Assembly (NCBI RefSeq): GCF_001866075.3
Contig: NZ_CP063356.1
Span: forward strand, 3,648,164 to 3,712,163
Source: Anaerobacillus isosaccharinicus
GTDB taxonomy: Bacteria > Bacillota > Bacilli > Bacillales > Anaerobacillaceae
DNA length: 64,000 nucleotides
Reading direction: 5' to 3'
The notes under the pieces were generated by a model. It was not told the DNA's origin, made no database searches, and was given only the letters and a program-made list of their open reading frames with translations. Shown piece after piece: positions 1-7,985 of this stretch. The position numbers and the translations under genes are program-made. Every line of letters begins with the position of its first letter. Positions within the stretch are counted from its first letter, which is position 1.

Positions 1-479
1 ATTCTACAAAAATTCAATGCTTCTATCAGGAGGAGAATGTGGCAGAGCACCACCGGTTGACTGGGTGTCATGAGTGGAGCCTTCAGCTTGAACATTATGT
101 AAGAACATTAAAGAAAAAGCCTGGTGCATTAGCTGATAGCGCAGCATTACAACAGGCAACTAAAAAAATTAAAAACATTTATGATAATTATTATACCAAT
201 AATCCCAGAGATTTTGTAGATCTAATTCAATTCATTAAAGATGGAACAAACCTTGACCAGATCGAACAAAGTATAAATGAGTTAAGAAAGATAAATACTC
301 TGCACGTGACTACAGATAAGATTAAAGTCCTTTGTGAGAAGAAGCAGGAACTACTACACCATTTGCCTCTCTTATCTAAGGAAAGTCTGGACATACAGCA
401 TTATGCCGAAGAAAATTTACGAAAATATGATGAACTATTTCAAACACAAAGGATTGGAAATAAGGAGGCAATTGCATGA
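1..479 (+). CDS. istA: IS21 transposase IstA, C-terminal part (cut by window edge)
   Basis: The last ~160 residues of the IS21 DDE transposase; the frame is open from the window start and matches the C-terminus of the complete 532-aa copy at 48397-49995. The part visible here lies downstream of the DDE core (Mu-transposase C-terminal region and an alpha-helical tail). The stop overlaps the istB start (ATGA at 476-479), the usual translational coupling of istA and istB. IstA catalyses the strand transfer that moves the element. Confidence 0.92.
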   Translation, partial: STKIQCFYQEENVAEHHRLTGCHEWSLQLEHYVRTLKKKPGALADSAALQQATKKIKNIYDNYYTNNPRDFVDLIQFIKDGTNLDQIEQSINELRKINTLHVTTDKIKVLCEKKQELLHHLPLLSKESLDIQHYAEENLRKYDELFQTQRIGNKEAIA

Positions 480-825
480 GTCAGAAAAAATCGGTGTGGT
501 CCGAAAAAGTTATTGAATTTAGTATGGAATTGAAGTTACCTTCGGTACGTAAGTACCTTGATGAGCACGTAAAAGAGGCCGTTCAAAAGGATGCGAGTTA
601 CGAAGAATTTTTGGCGCTTTTACTACAGAGAGAATCCGACACACGGCATGAAGCAGCTCAATATAATCGAATTCGCCGTGCAGAGTTTCCGTATAAGAAG
701 CACCTTGAAGACTTACGAGTAGAAGAACTTCCTCCAGATGCACAAAAAAAATACAAGATTTTAAAAACACTAGATTTTATTAAAGAAGGTAAAAATATTA
801 TTCTAGCAGGTAGCCCAGGAACCGG
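476..825 (+). pseudogene. istB: IstB ATPase helper, N-terminal part, interrupted in its P-loop
   Basis: The IstB N-terminal domain followed by the AAA+ Walker A start AGSPGTG. The frame then runs into the RIT left end (about 20 foreign residues, stop near 880). The missing continuation, GKTHMSLGLG, is at 4301. Joining 825 to 4301 restores a normal Walker A (GxxGTGKTH). As it stands the ATPase that IstA needs is inactive, so the element should not transpose by itself unless RIT is excised or IstB is supplied elsewhere. Confidence 0.93.
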
Positions 826-910
826 AAATTATCGCAAGTTTTTGTTTATGGCAAGAAATAAGTGTATATTTCCTATTTAAATTGAAAAATATGTTTATTT
901 CTTTCCATAA
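826..910. repeat. RIT left end: terminal inverted repeat plus paired half-sites
   Basis: The terminal repeat (AATTATCGCAAGTTTTTG...) matches the reverse complement of 4240-4275 over about 25 bp. The 16-bp half-sites 846-861 and 895-910 face each other across 33 bp. Half-site core: TTATGG(C/A)AAG. Confidence 0.85.
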
Positions 911-948
911 CACCCACAATGGATTGTATTCAATCCAGGAGGTGTCAT

Positions 949-2190
949 ATGGAAACAAAATTAACCATTGAGGAACTAGTTAGTAAAGTATTATCAGAGC
1001 TCGAAAGGCTAAATTATGCCTACAATACTCTTTGTGGATTTCGGGCTTTTTACAAGAGAGTGGTTGCCTATGCAAATGCAAAAGGTGAGCTCCATTTTTC
1101 GGAAGAGTTTGGAAGGGAATTTTTAAAAGAAAAGTATAACTGCACAGTCAATTATTATAAGGAAGCAATGCCTAAAGGACTAAAAAACCCTATTAGAAGA
1201 ATAAGGATTTTGGGTGATTATCAACTCCATGGTGTGATCATCCGAAGGATGGTAAAAAAACCAGGGTATGTAAAGCCACCACAGTTTGAAAAAGAACTCA
1301 TTGCCTATGAAGTCGAATGCGAAAATAACGAGTATTCTAAAAGAGGCTTACGTACGCGTATGCAACGGTTGTTCTTTTTTATAGATTATCTTAACAACCG
1401 GAAAGTTCAGAGCTCAAACAGTATTACTGCGGCGATAATATCTGATTATGTAATAACAATTTATCCACACCATGAAAAAAGTATTTCATCCATATTAACA
1501 ACACTTAGAGTTTATTTAAGGTTTCTCTATTTGAATGAATATACTGCTGAAGATATGTCCTTAAAAGTTCCAAAACAGACCAAATATTATTATCCATCAG
1601 TCCCTTCTGTCTGGAATAAAGAGGATGTCAAACGTATGCTAGAAGGTATTGATAGAGGAAACCCAACTGGAAAGAGGGACTATGCTATCCTTCTTCTTGT
1701 TTCCAAGCTAGGTATAAGAGTTGGAGATATCAAATCCCTTAGATTATCGGAATTAAAGTGGCAGTCAAAAACCATTGAAATAAAACAGAGTAAAACGAAA
1801 AATACAGTAACGTATCCAATTCTGCATGATATAGGCTGGGCATTGATTGACTATCTTAAAAATGCTCGCCCCAGTAGTAATTCTCCTTTTGTATTTTTGC
1901 GAATGAATGCCCCTTATGAGGAATTTGGTAAAGATGCTAATCTTCATAATATTATTACGAAATATACTAGACTTTCTGGTATTACTATTCCAAAAGGAAA
2001 AAGGCAAGGTTTACATTCGCTTAGGCATACTCTTGCGAGTACTTTACTGGAACAGGGAACACCATTACCCGTAATCTCTGAAATTCTTGGACATTTAACT
2101 TCTAAGTCTACAAGTATCTACCTTCAAACAGGGATTGAAGGATTAAGAAAATGTGCAATTGATCCAGAGGGGGTATTTGAAAATGAGTAA
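949..2190 (+). CDS. RIT tyrosine recombinase, first of trio (RitA-like)
   Basis: 413-aa phage-integrase-family recombinase. The start at 949 is chosen because CAGGAGGTG lies just upstream; a start at 919 would put the RBS inside the gene. A core-binding domain is followed by the catalytic domain with Arg I in SKLGIRVGDIKS, HSLRHT (H-x-x-R), the GH of EILGHL and the tyrosine in STSIYLQ, so it looks active. The stop overlaps the start of the next gene (ATGAGTAA), indicating one operon. It cuts and rejoins DNA at the element ends, probably with the two partners. Identical to the copy at 44723. Confidence 0.93.
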   Translation: METKLTIEELVSKVLSELERLNYAYNTLCGFRAFYKRVVAYANAKGELHFSEEFGREFLKEKYNCTVNYYKEAMPKGLKNPIRRIRILGDYQLHGVIIRRMVKKPGYVKPPQFEKELIAYEVECENNEYSKRGLRTRMQRLFFFIDYLNNRKVQSSNSITAAIISDYVITIYPHHEKSISSILTTLRVYLRFLYLNEYTAEDMSLKVPKQTKYYYPSVPSVWNKEDVKRMLEGIDRGNPTGKRDYAILLLVSKLGIRVGDIKSLRLSELKWQSKTIEIKQSKTKNTVTYPILHDIGWALIDYLKNARPSSNSPFVFLRMNAPYEEFGKDANLHNIITKYTRLSGITIPKGKRQGLHSLRHTLASTLLEQGTPLPVISEILGHLTSKSTSIYLQTGIEGLRKCAIDPEGVFENE

Positions 2191-3166
2191 GAAAAACGTT
2201 GTTTTTAACAGTATTCTCGGTGATCTAATTTACGGGTTTATTGAGGAAAAGAAGGCTGTTGGTTATAACTACACAAAAGGTTCGTCTCTATTAAGGCAAT
2301 TTGACACTTTAGCTAACAAGGAACGATTAGCGGAATTAAAACTTCCAAAAGAACTAGTATTACTTTGGACAGAAAAAAGGCCCAATGAGACTGCCAGTAC
2401 TAGAAATGGAAGGATCTCAATAGTGCGTGGTCTCGCAAAATATATGGTTCGTCTTGGGCACGAGGCATATATTTTTCCACCAGCGGCCATAGTAATTTAC
2501 AGATATTCCTATATCCCATATATATTTACGGAAATAGAACTAAAAGGTATTTTTACTGTATGCGACAGTTTGAACGTATCCTCTGTATCACCCAACAGAC
2601 ATTTGATACTCTCCCTTTTGCTTCGTATATTATATGGGTGTGGCCTTCGGATTTCAGAAGCACTAAATTTAACACTTTGTGATGTCGACTTGGATCAAGG
2701 ATCTTTATTTATTAGAGATACAAAATTCGGAAAAGAACGGATTGTACCGATGGCTGAAACCCTAACAGAACGTTGCCGTCTGTTTATTGATAAAATCCAT
2801 CAATTTAACGCTGATGATACATTTTTATTTGCATCACCGTATGGCGGACGTTATAAGGAAAGCACGATATACAAACTGTTTAGAGATATCCTTTGGAAAG
2901 CCGGAATTTCCCATAGCGGGAGAGGTCCAAGATTGCATGATATACGTCATTCATATTCTGTCCATTGTTTAAAGAAATGGGTTTTAAATGGCGAAGATCT
3001 CACAAGCCTTCTGCCTTATCTATCGACATTTTTGGGACATGTTGACTTAAGGGGAACACAGCATTATTTAAGGCTTACTGGAGATTTATATCCAAATATT
3101 TTAGCTACTGTGGAACGGAACTCTTCATCTATAATACCGGAGGTATTGTTTGATGAAGCAGACTAA
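2183..3166 (+). CDS. RIT tyrosine recombinase, second of trio (RitB-like)
   Basis: 327-aa tyrosine recombinase; start at 2183 behind AGAGGGGG and overlapping the previous stop by 8 bases. Catalytic residues visible: CGLRISEAL (Arg I), HDIRHS (H-x-x-R), FLGHVD (GH) and GTQHYLRL (Tyr). A Lys-bearing beta-hairpin segment (DTKFGKERIVP) is also present. The middle gene of the translationally coupled trio; all three proteins are generally thought to act together, though the mechanism of RIT movement is poorly known. Confidence 0.93.
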   Translation: MSKKNVVFNSILGDLIYGFIEEKKAVGYNYTKGSSLLRQFDTLANKERLAELKLPKELVLLWTEKRPNETASTRNGRISIVRGLAKYMVRLGHEAYIFPPAAIVIYRYSYIPYIFTEIELKGIFTVCDSLNVSSVSPNRHLILSLLLRILYGCGLRISEALNLTLCDVDLDQGSLFIRDTKFGKERIVPMAETLTERCRLFIDKIHQFNADDTFLFASPYGGRYKESTIYKLFRDILWKAGISHSGRGPRLHDIRHSYSVHCLKKWVLNGEDLTSLLPYLSTFLGHVDLRGTQHYLRLTGDLYPNILATVERNSSSIIPEVLFDEAD

Positions 3167-4175
3167 TTTTGCTAGAACGCTCACTCGATTTTTATCAGAC
3201 TATCTTCCGAGTCAACGTAATGTGAGTACTAATACAATAAAGTCCTATCGTGATACGTTTAAACAAATACTTACGTTTTGTGATTTGGAATTAAAAATTA
3301 AACCTGAATTTCTTAATTTTGAAATTTTAAAAGTAGAAACAATAAAAGCTTTTCTTAATTGGCTTGAAAAAACAAGAATGGTTGGCGTAAACACCCGTAA
3401 CCAGAGGCTAGCAGCTATCCATAGCTTTTTCCGTTATACCCAGTCTGAACATCCTGAAATTATGTTTGAGTGTCAAAAAGTATTGGGAATTCCCTTTAAA
3501 AAGAGAGAAAAAAAGTCGGTTCAATTTCTTTCTCAGGAATCCCTGAAGTTTATATTGGAACAACCAGATACTAGCAAAATAAGAGGGCGCCGTGATTTAA
3601 CGATAATGGCAACTCTTTATGATACTGGAGCACGTGTACAAGAATTAATTGATTTGAAAATTCAGGACGTAAGACTTTCGAAACCAGCAACAATTACTTT
3701 AACAGGTAAAGGTAACAAAAGAAGAAGTGTTCCTATTATGGAAAGAACTCGTAATATTATAGAAAGTTATTTAAAGGAAAATCGACTATTAGATAACGGG
3801 AAGCAAGGTCATCCTTTGTTTTATAACAGTAATAAGAAGCCGTTCACAAGACCAGGTATAACATATATTTTAGAAAAGTATTTAAACCTGGCTAAGAAAT
3901 CTCATCCAGAAGTTTTATACTGTGATAATCTTCATCCTCATTTAGTTAGGCATACGAAAGCAATGCATTTACTAGAGGCAGGAGTAAACTTGATTTATAT
4001 AAGAGATTTATTGGGACATGTAAATGTCAGTACAACGGAAGTTTATTTAAGGGCAAATACAGAAACGAAAAGAAAAGTATTAGAAGCTGCGTATATGGAG
4101 GTTGTTACACAGGATATTCCTGTTTGGGATGAGGATAAGGATCTATTGAATTGGCTACGGAATTTTTGTAGATGA
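3153..4175 (+). CDS. RIT tyrosine recombinase, third of trio (RitC-like)
   Basis: 340-aa XerC/D-like recombinase; start at 3153 with GGAGG nine bases upstream, overlapping the second gene's end by 14 bases. The SAM-like N-terminal domain (about 10-95) is followed by the catalytic domain with TGARVQELID (Arg I), TGKGNKRRSVP (Lys hairpin), HLVRHT (H-x-x-R), LLGHVN and TEVYLRA (Tyr). All catalytic positions are intact. Its end lies 100 bp from the RIT right terminal repeat. Confidence 0.93.
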   Translation: MKQTNFARTLTRFLSDYLPSQRNVSTNTIKSYRDTFKQILTFCDLELKIKPEFLNFEILKVETIKAFLNWLEKTRMVGVNTRNQRLAAIHSFFRYTQSEHPEIMFECQKVLGIPFKKREKKSVQFLSQESLKFILEQPDTSKIRGRRDLTIMATLYDTGARVQELIDLKIQDVRLSKPATITLTGKGNKRRSVPIMERTRNIIESYLKENRLLDNGKQGHPLFYNSNKKPFTRPGITYILEKYLNLAKKSHPEVLYCDNLHPHLVRHTKAMHLLEAGVNLIYIRDLLGHVNVSTTEVYLRANTETKRKVLEAAYMEVVTQDIPVWDEDKDLLNWLRNFCR

Positions 4176-4192
4176 AAATTTAAGTTGAAATA

Positions 4193-4275
4193 TTATGGCA
4201 AGATATTCGAGGACAGAGTACTAATCTTCTACTTGTTAAAGAATATCTTTCCATAAACAAAAACTTGCGATAATT
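4193..4275. repeat. RIT right end: paired half-sites and terminal inverted repeat
   Basis: Half-sites 4193-4208 and 4241-4256 are inverted copies (15/16). The terminal repeat 4245-4275 mirrors 826-855. The two ends share the half-site core TTATGG(C/A)AAG. Confidence 0.85.
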
Positions 4276-4279
4276 CCCC

Positions 4280-4299
4280 TTATGGAAAGCTTTCCATAA
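4280..4299. repeat. Perfect 20-bp palindrome between RIT end and istB
   Basis: TTATGGAAAGCTTTCCATAA, flanked by CCCC on the RIT side and CGG on the istB side. It consists of two head-to-head RIT half-site cores with no spacer. It belongs neither to istB coding sequence nor to the RIT terminal repeat. The same palindrome lies at 44577-44596 in copy 2. Confidence 0.9.
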
Positions 4300-4300
4300 C

Positions 4301-4729
4301 GGTAAAACCCACATGTCTTTGGGGTTAGGGATAAAAGCTTGTATGGAAGGATATAAAGTGTGGTTTACTACAGTTCCATTATTGATTAATAGAATAAAAG
4401 AAGCTAAAGCGGAAAGATCTTTAAGGGCTTTCCAAAATCGCTTTGAAAAATATGACCTCGTGATCGCTGATGAAATGGGATATATTTCTTTTGATAAAGA
4501 AGGAGCTGAACTTCTCTTTACCCATTTATCCTTAAGAGCTGGTCAAAAATCAACGATTATCACTACAAATCTTTCTTTCGAGCGCTGGGGAGAAATCTTT
4601 CAAGACCCAGTTATGACAGCAGCTATGATTGATCGATTAACCCACCAAGCTTATATCGTTAATATGAATGGAAATTCGTATCGAATGAAAGAAACACAGC
4701 AATGGTTAGAGCAACAGAAACTAGTGTAA
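4301..4729 (+). pseudogene. istB: IstB ATPase helper, C-terminal part
   Basis: Continues the P-loop as GKTHMSLGLGIKACMEGY, with Walker B DLVIADEMGYIS and the sensor ITTNLSFERWGE typical of IstB. No start or RBS of its own is apparent at the break, so it is the separated 3' half of the gene begun at 476. Followed 27 bp later by the third IS gene. Confidence 0.92.
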
Positions 4730-4756
4730 ATATAATAAATTAGGAGATTAAGAAAA

Positions 4757-5095
4757 ATGAATATGACAATTTCAGAAGCTGCAAAAATACTAAGTTCAGA
4801 ATATGGTATGGAGTCCAATGGTATACGTGTTGATGAAGCCATGGTAGAAAAATGGGTCCTAGAGGGCCTAATAAAGGCAAGTACATCAGAAAGTTCTATT
4901 ACCATTAATGAGAATGATCTACATTTCTTTGTGGAGGCATCTAAATCGGAAGGAACTCCTTATGAGATCGGAATTAGTGATCAAGTTAAAATAGAGCGCT
5001 TATTTGGTGAGATTAGAAATCTAAAAAAGGAGAATGAAAAATTAAAAGAAGAAAACCGAGATTATGCTTTAAAGTTAGGGATTGAATTATTTTAA
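4757..5095 (+). CDS. Third gene of the IS21 element, HTH plus coiled coil, unknown role
   Basis: 112 aa; GGAGATTAAG lies upstream of the ATG. Residues 1-40 (ISEAAKILSSEYGM...) look like a MerR/excisionase-type helix-turn-helix; residues 78-105 form a charged coiled coil (RNLKKENEKLKEENRDY). It lies inside the IS limits and is identical in copy 2 (43781-44119), so it travels with the element. IS21 elements normally have only istA and istB, so this is an accessory gene, perhaps a regulator or a DNA-binding partner of IstB. Function unknown. Confidence 0.75.
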   Translation: MNMTISEAAKILSSEYGMESNGIRVDEAMVEKWVLEGLIKASTSESSITINENDLHFFVEASKSEGTPYEIGISDQVKIERLFGEIRNLKKENEKLKEENRDYALKLGIELF

Positions 5096-5103
5096 AATTC
5101 ATC

Positions 5104-5145
5104 AGTCCCCTACCATAAATGTAAAAATTAGGTGGGGGACTTTTC
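5104..5145 (+). terminator. Intrinsic terminator at the IS21 right end
   Basis: Stem AGTCCCCTACC / GGTGGGGGACT followed by TTTT, just after the third IS gene. Same hairpin in copy 2 near 43735-43776. Confidence 0.8.
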
Positions 5146-5182
5146 AATTAACATTTGGGGGAATTTTGAGTTGACAAATACA

Positions 5183-5649
5183 ATGGAGACTACCAAATTA
5201 AAAATGCTTATGAGGATGAGGATGAAGAGACATTATATATAGTAGATTATTACAATTATTCAGCTCATAAGATTAATTCGGTATACCTCAAAAAAGTTTC
5301 TGAATTAGAACATGTGGTCTTAATGAACGAGGAAGAACATGAAGAACTTGTTGTTGCTTTGGAAAATAATAAAAAGGAAAAGTTCGAAAAGCAATTTTCA
5401 GACGGGAGGAAAATTACTATAGTAGACACCTTTTTAGACGACTTTGCAGATTTAATTCGCAATAACAGCGATGCTCTTGAAGATGTTGAATGGTTAGAAA
5501 ATTGGTCAAGTTATGAGTTATTTGAAAAAGTTAGTGAACGGTTTTATAAATTCACTTTTGACGATGAAGCTTCTGACGAACTTTACCGATGCATCGGTGA
5601 GGAAATAAACAATTTAATAAAAGAAAAAAACATCAAAATAGAATGGTGA
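5183..5649 (+). pseudogene. Acidic protein gene, 5' end removed by the IS21 insertion
   Basis: The frame is open without a stop from the IS junction (5170) to 5649, well upstream of the first plausible start (GTG 5314, no good RBS). The upstream codons read like real protein (YEDEDEETLYIVDYYNYSA), so the original gene was longer and its start and promoter were replaced by the IS end. The remaining ~155 residues are rich in Asp/Glu with no recognised domain. It could be an immunity- or regulator-like small protein, but there is no specific evidence. Confidence 0.7.
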
Positions 5650-5927
5650 TACTGATTACAGCCAACGTAATGTACCATCATTGACATTGTTCTTACCACT
5701 GTATGACAGGCTGTTTACCAGTTTGTCAACAGTGGTAATTTGCCAGCTAAATGCAATTAATAAGTATGTTTTTAGCAGACACAGGCTATAAATCGTGTAT
5801 AATTAGTATTGGAACAATTTGTATATTAAGTTATGATTATACAACTTCAGTAGAGGAATCAAATTGCACTATTGAGCAGAATAGTTGAACAAAGACTAAG
5901 AATAAATCGTAAGGCAGGAGGGGCAAA

Positions 5928-6479
5928 GTGAAAAGAAAAAAATTAATAATGGTAGGGTTTCTATTATCAATAATTCTTAATTTGTATTTGCTTCAACAAT
6001 TAAATAATAGTAAAGAAGAATCAAGATTAGCACAGTTTAAAAAAATTCAAAATGGAGTCAGTTATTCATATAATTTTGGAGAAATATTACAAAGTAAATA
6101 CAACGAAATTTCCTTAAAAGAAAAAGCGGAATATCTAACGGCTATGTCATGGAGTCTACAATTATCTAACCATTTACTTGAAATTATTGAGCCAAAAGAT
6201 GAAAGATATAGAGAACTGGCTAAATTATTTGATATTTATAGTCACATTTCATCATCAAACGATTTGGGTGCTTTGATAAGTAAAAATGATGTGTCAGATG
6301 AAGAAGTATTGGAATTGCTTAATATATGGTTATCCGATATGAAGTACCTTGATGAAAAACTGGATTATGTTCAATTAGCTAACATGAATTACACGCAATT
6401 GGAAGGATTTTGGAAAACCTTACTTCACAATTTAGATTATGATGATGAAGCCCTTAATAAATACAAGCAAACATTCTAA
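5928..6479 (+). CDS. Membrane-anchored protein of unknown function
   Basis: 183 aa from a GTG start with GGAGGGGC upstream. One N-terminal membrane segment (about 5-23), then a charged, mostly alpha-helical outer domain. No cysteine lipobox and no recognised family. It is a single-gene unit: the sequence after it (6507-6530, CTAAAGGAGGCTTTAATTG) resembles the array repeat arm found throughout 20-43 kb. Confidence 0.75.
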   Translation: MKRKKLIMVGFLLSIILNLYLLQQLNNSKEESRLAQFKKIQNGVSYSYNFGEILQSKYNEISLKEKAEYLTAMSWSLQLSNHLLEIIEPKDERYRELAKLFDIYSHISSSNDLGALISKNDVSDEEVLELLNIWLSDMKYLDEKLDYVQLANMNYTQLEGFWKTLLHNLDYDDEALNKYKQTF

Positions 6480-6506
6480 TAAATAAAATGAAAATTAGTT
6501 TATAGC

Positions 6507-6535
6507 TAAAGGAGGCTTTAATTGAAAAGGGCATA
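6507..6535 (+). repeat. Degenerate array repeat arm
   Basis: GCTAAAGGAGGCTTTAATTG resembles the arm ACAAACGGAGGCTTTAGTG seen at 34810. Only the 5' arm is recognisable. Confidence 0.45.
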
Positions 6536-6566
6536 GATTTTTTGGGGTAATCTTAGAGGGGATTTT

Positions 6567-7040
6567 ATGAATCAAAATAAAAAGTACATAGACATTTTAG
6601 TGAAAAACAAAGGGGCTATAACTTTTTTGTATATTGGACTGATGTTGGTGTTTTATCTAGGATTTGTTTTATTGGATAATAATCGCATAAATAAATCTGA
6701 ACATTGGTTAAAAACCAATTATCTTACTCAAGAAGATATTCAACGTATTCAAGGGTTAGGAACATGGACATCCGTTGTTGAATTCTTATTTATAGGTTTA
6801 TTTATTCTCACAGCTATAACACTCTTTTATTATCGAAAAAAAAGAAGTGCGTTAAGTTATTTTATAGTTTTACACCTATGCTTGTTTCTTGCAATATTTG
6901 GATTGGGTTACGTTTTATCATTTTTCCTAACCACACCTATTGGAAATTTAACACAGCCTTTAATATTACCAACATTTCTATTACTAATAATAGCCAGTTA
7001 TGCTATTTTTGTTAGGCTAAGAGGGCAATTAGAGAATTAA
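6567..7040 (+). CDS. Four-helix membrane protein, unknown function
   Basis: 157 aa; GAGGGGA upstream of ATG 6567. Four hydrophobic segments at about 16-36, 68-88, 96-120 and 128-148, with a short charged loop after the first. No recognised motif. Followed 20 bp later by an array repeat (7061), as for the other single-gene units. Confidence 0.75.
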   Translation: MNQNKKYIDILVKNKGAITFLYIGLMLVFYLGFVLLDNNRINKSEHWLKTNYLTQEDIQRIQGLGTWTSVVEFLFIGLFILTAITLFYYRKKRSALSYFIVLHLCLFLAIFGLGYVLSFFLTTPIGNLTQPLILPTFLLLIIASYAIFVRLRGQLEN

Positions 7041-7060
7041 ATAAATTACTATATCTTCTT

Positions 7061-7120
7061 GTGCTAACGAGTGGCGATAGTTGTGGAACTGTCGCTGCTT
7101 CCGTTGTGGTGCAAACGAGG
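7061..7120 (+). repeat. Array repeat, short hairpin type
   Basis: Starts GTGCTAACGAGTG, then a strong hairpin GCGATAGTT / AACTGTCGC with a 4-base loop (7074-7095), then GTGGTGCAAACGAGG. Same architecture as the repeats at 29195 and 39018. Confidence 0.7.
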
Positions 7121-7156
7121 AAACTGAAGACGAAAGAAGATTAAAAGGAGGAACTT

Positions 7157-7351
7157 GTGGAACTTTTATTATACTTTGCAATTTTTTTAAATCCGGTATT
7201 AGCGATAATATTTTGTCTAAATTTAGTAGAAATTATTAGGAAAATCTCTGCTAATACTGAAGCTGAGACTACAAAACATACATTTTGGATGACTATTTCA
7301 TTGGTATATATTGTTGGAACAATTACAATAGCAAGTATTTTTGCTTTATAG
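7157..7351 (+). CDS. Small two-helix membrane protein
   Basis: 64 aa from GTG 7157, with AAAAGGAGG immediately upstream. Two hydrophobic segments (about 2-22 and 42-62) joined by a charged stretch rich in Glu/Thr. No family recognised. Preceded and followed by array-type repeats. Confidence 0.65.
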   Translation: MELLLYFAIFLNPVLAIIFCLNLVEIIRKISANTEAETTKHTFWMTISLVYIVGTITIASIFAL

Positions 7352-7399
7352 CTTAAAGTTGTTGGGTAACCGGTTATATAGAAGCTAAGTTCATATTGT

Positions 7400-7432
7400 G
7401 TTAACGGAGGCATTAGTTAAAAAATTACAATT
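7400..7432 (+). repeat. Array repeat arm
   Basis: GTTAACGGAGGCATTAGTT matches the 5' arm consensus (AACGGAGGC-TTAGTG). It marks the end of the first array segment. About 170 bp of AT-rich sequence without a gene follow. Confidence 0.5.
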
Positions 7433-7607
7433 TTAATGAAGCTAAATTATGCATCAATTTATTCATTTTAATGCATAATTTGACTCTTATTATTCTGGTT
7501 TTCTTGAACATTTCGTAGCGGTGTGTTAATTTTCTCGATGTACAAAGTTAAAAATTTGAAATGAAGATAAAATCTTTTGGTTGTAAACAAATCAAGTATT
7601 AAAGTTA

Positions 7608-7973
7608 TTATATAATGCATTGACGCATTTCATTTACAATTTTTTGTAGTCCTGATAAGTTCCCTTTTCCTAAAGTTGAATAATAATCTATATGTTTCTG
7701 TGCTGCGCTTAAAGCAGCTTTATAGGAATCTTGACCAAAATCTTTCAAAATACTTTCAAGTAAAAATTTATTTGTATCATTATTAAATGCTCTTTTATAT
7801 ACTTCTCCATTCATCATGGCTAAGAATATGGTGATAAAAGCCTGTGCAGAACCTTCACTCATTCCAGTGACTTTGTTTATTTCAATTTTCCCCTCACTTC
7901 TTGTTAGTTGTCCTGTATAAACTCTTTTTGCTATCTCATAGGCACCTTTGCTCATCTCAATAGTAATCTTCAT
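7608..7973 (-). CDS. ScoMcrA-N-like domain protein (restriction-associated domain alone)
   Basis: 121 aa from ATG 7973 (an upstream ATG at 7985 is possible). Segments such as VYTGQLTRSEGKIEI, GMSEGSAQAFITIFLAMMNG, FLLESILKDFG and AAQKHIDYYSTLG fit the N-terminal domain often fused to HNH nucleases (ScoMcrA-N type). Here the nuclease is absent, so it may be a free-standing DNA-binding or regulatory relative. Assignment rests on recalled family pattern. Confidence 0.55.
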   Translation of the reverse strand: MKITIEMSKGAYEIAKRVYTGQLTRSEGKIEINKVTGMSEGSAQAFITIFLAMMNGEVYKRAFNNDTNKFLLESILKDFGQDSYKAALSAAQKHIDYYSTLGKGNLSGLQKIVNEMRQCII

Positions 7974-7985
7974 CAAACCTACCAC

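Larger units (their letters stand above)
826..4275 (+). mobile_element. RIT element (recombinase in trio), copy 1
   Basis: A 3.45-kb block with three overlapping tyrosine recombinase genes in one direction, the defining layout of RIT elements. Both ends carry an inverted repeat starting AATTATCGCAAGTTTTTG (826 inward; 4275 inward). Inside each end is a second pair of 16-bp inverted half-sites: TTATGGCAAGAAATAA at 846-861 against 895-910, and TTATGGCAAGATATTC at 4193-4208 against 4241-4256 (15/16 matches each). They are probable recombinase binding sites. The second copy (44600-48050) encodes identical proteins. Confidence 0.93.
1..5182 (+). mobile_element. IS21-family element, copy 1 (5' part outside window), carrying a RIT insertion
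   Basis: Contains the istA 3' part, an istB split in two, a third small gene and a terminator. The same sequence is present complete and inverted at 43694-50072, which fixes the right limit: the copies share sequence up to about 5182 (AAATACA) and then diverge. The right end, read inwards, is TGTATTTGTCAACTC followed by an AAAATTCCCCC block; the istA end of copy 2 also carries AAAATTCCCCC. No target duplication can be checked because the left end lies outside the window. Confidence 0.9.

Noticed and set aside
39-479. A 146-aa gene starting at 39
   Set aside because: It is the C-terminal end of IstA; the complete copy shows the frame continues upstream without a break.
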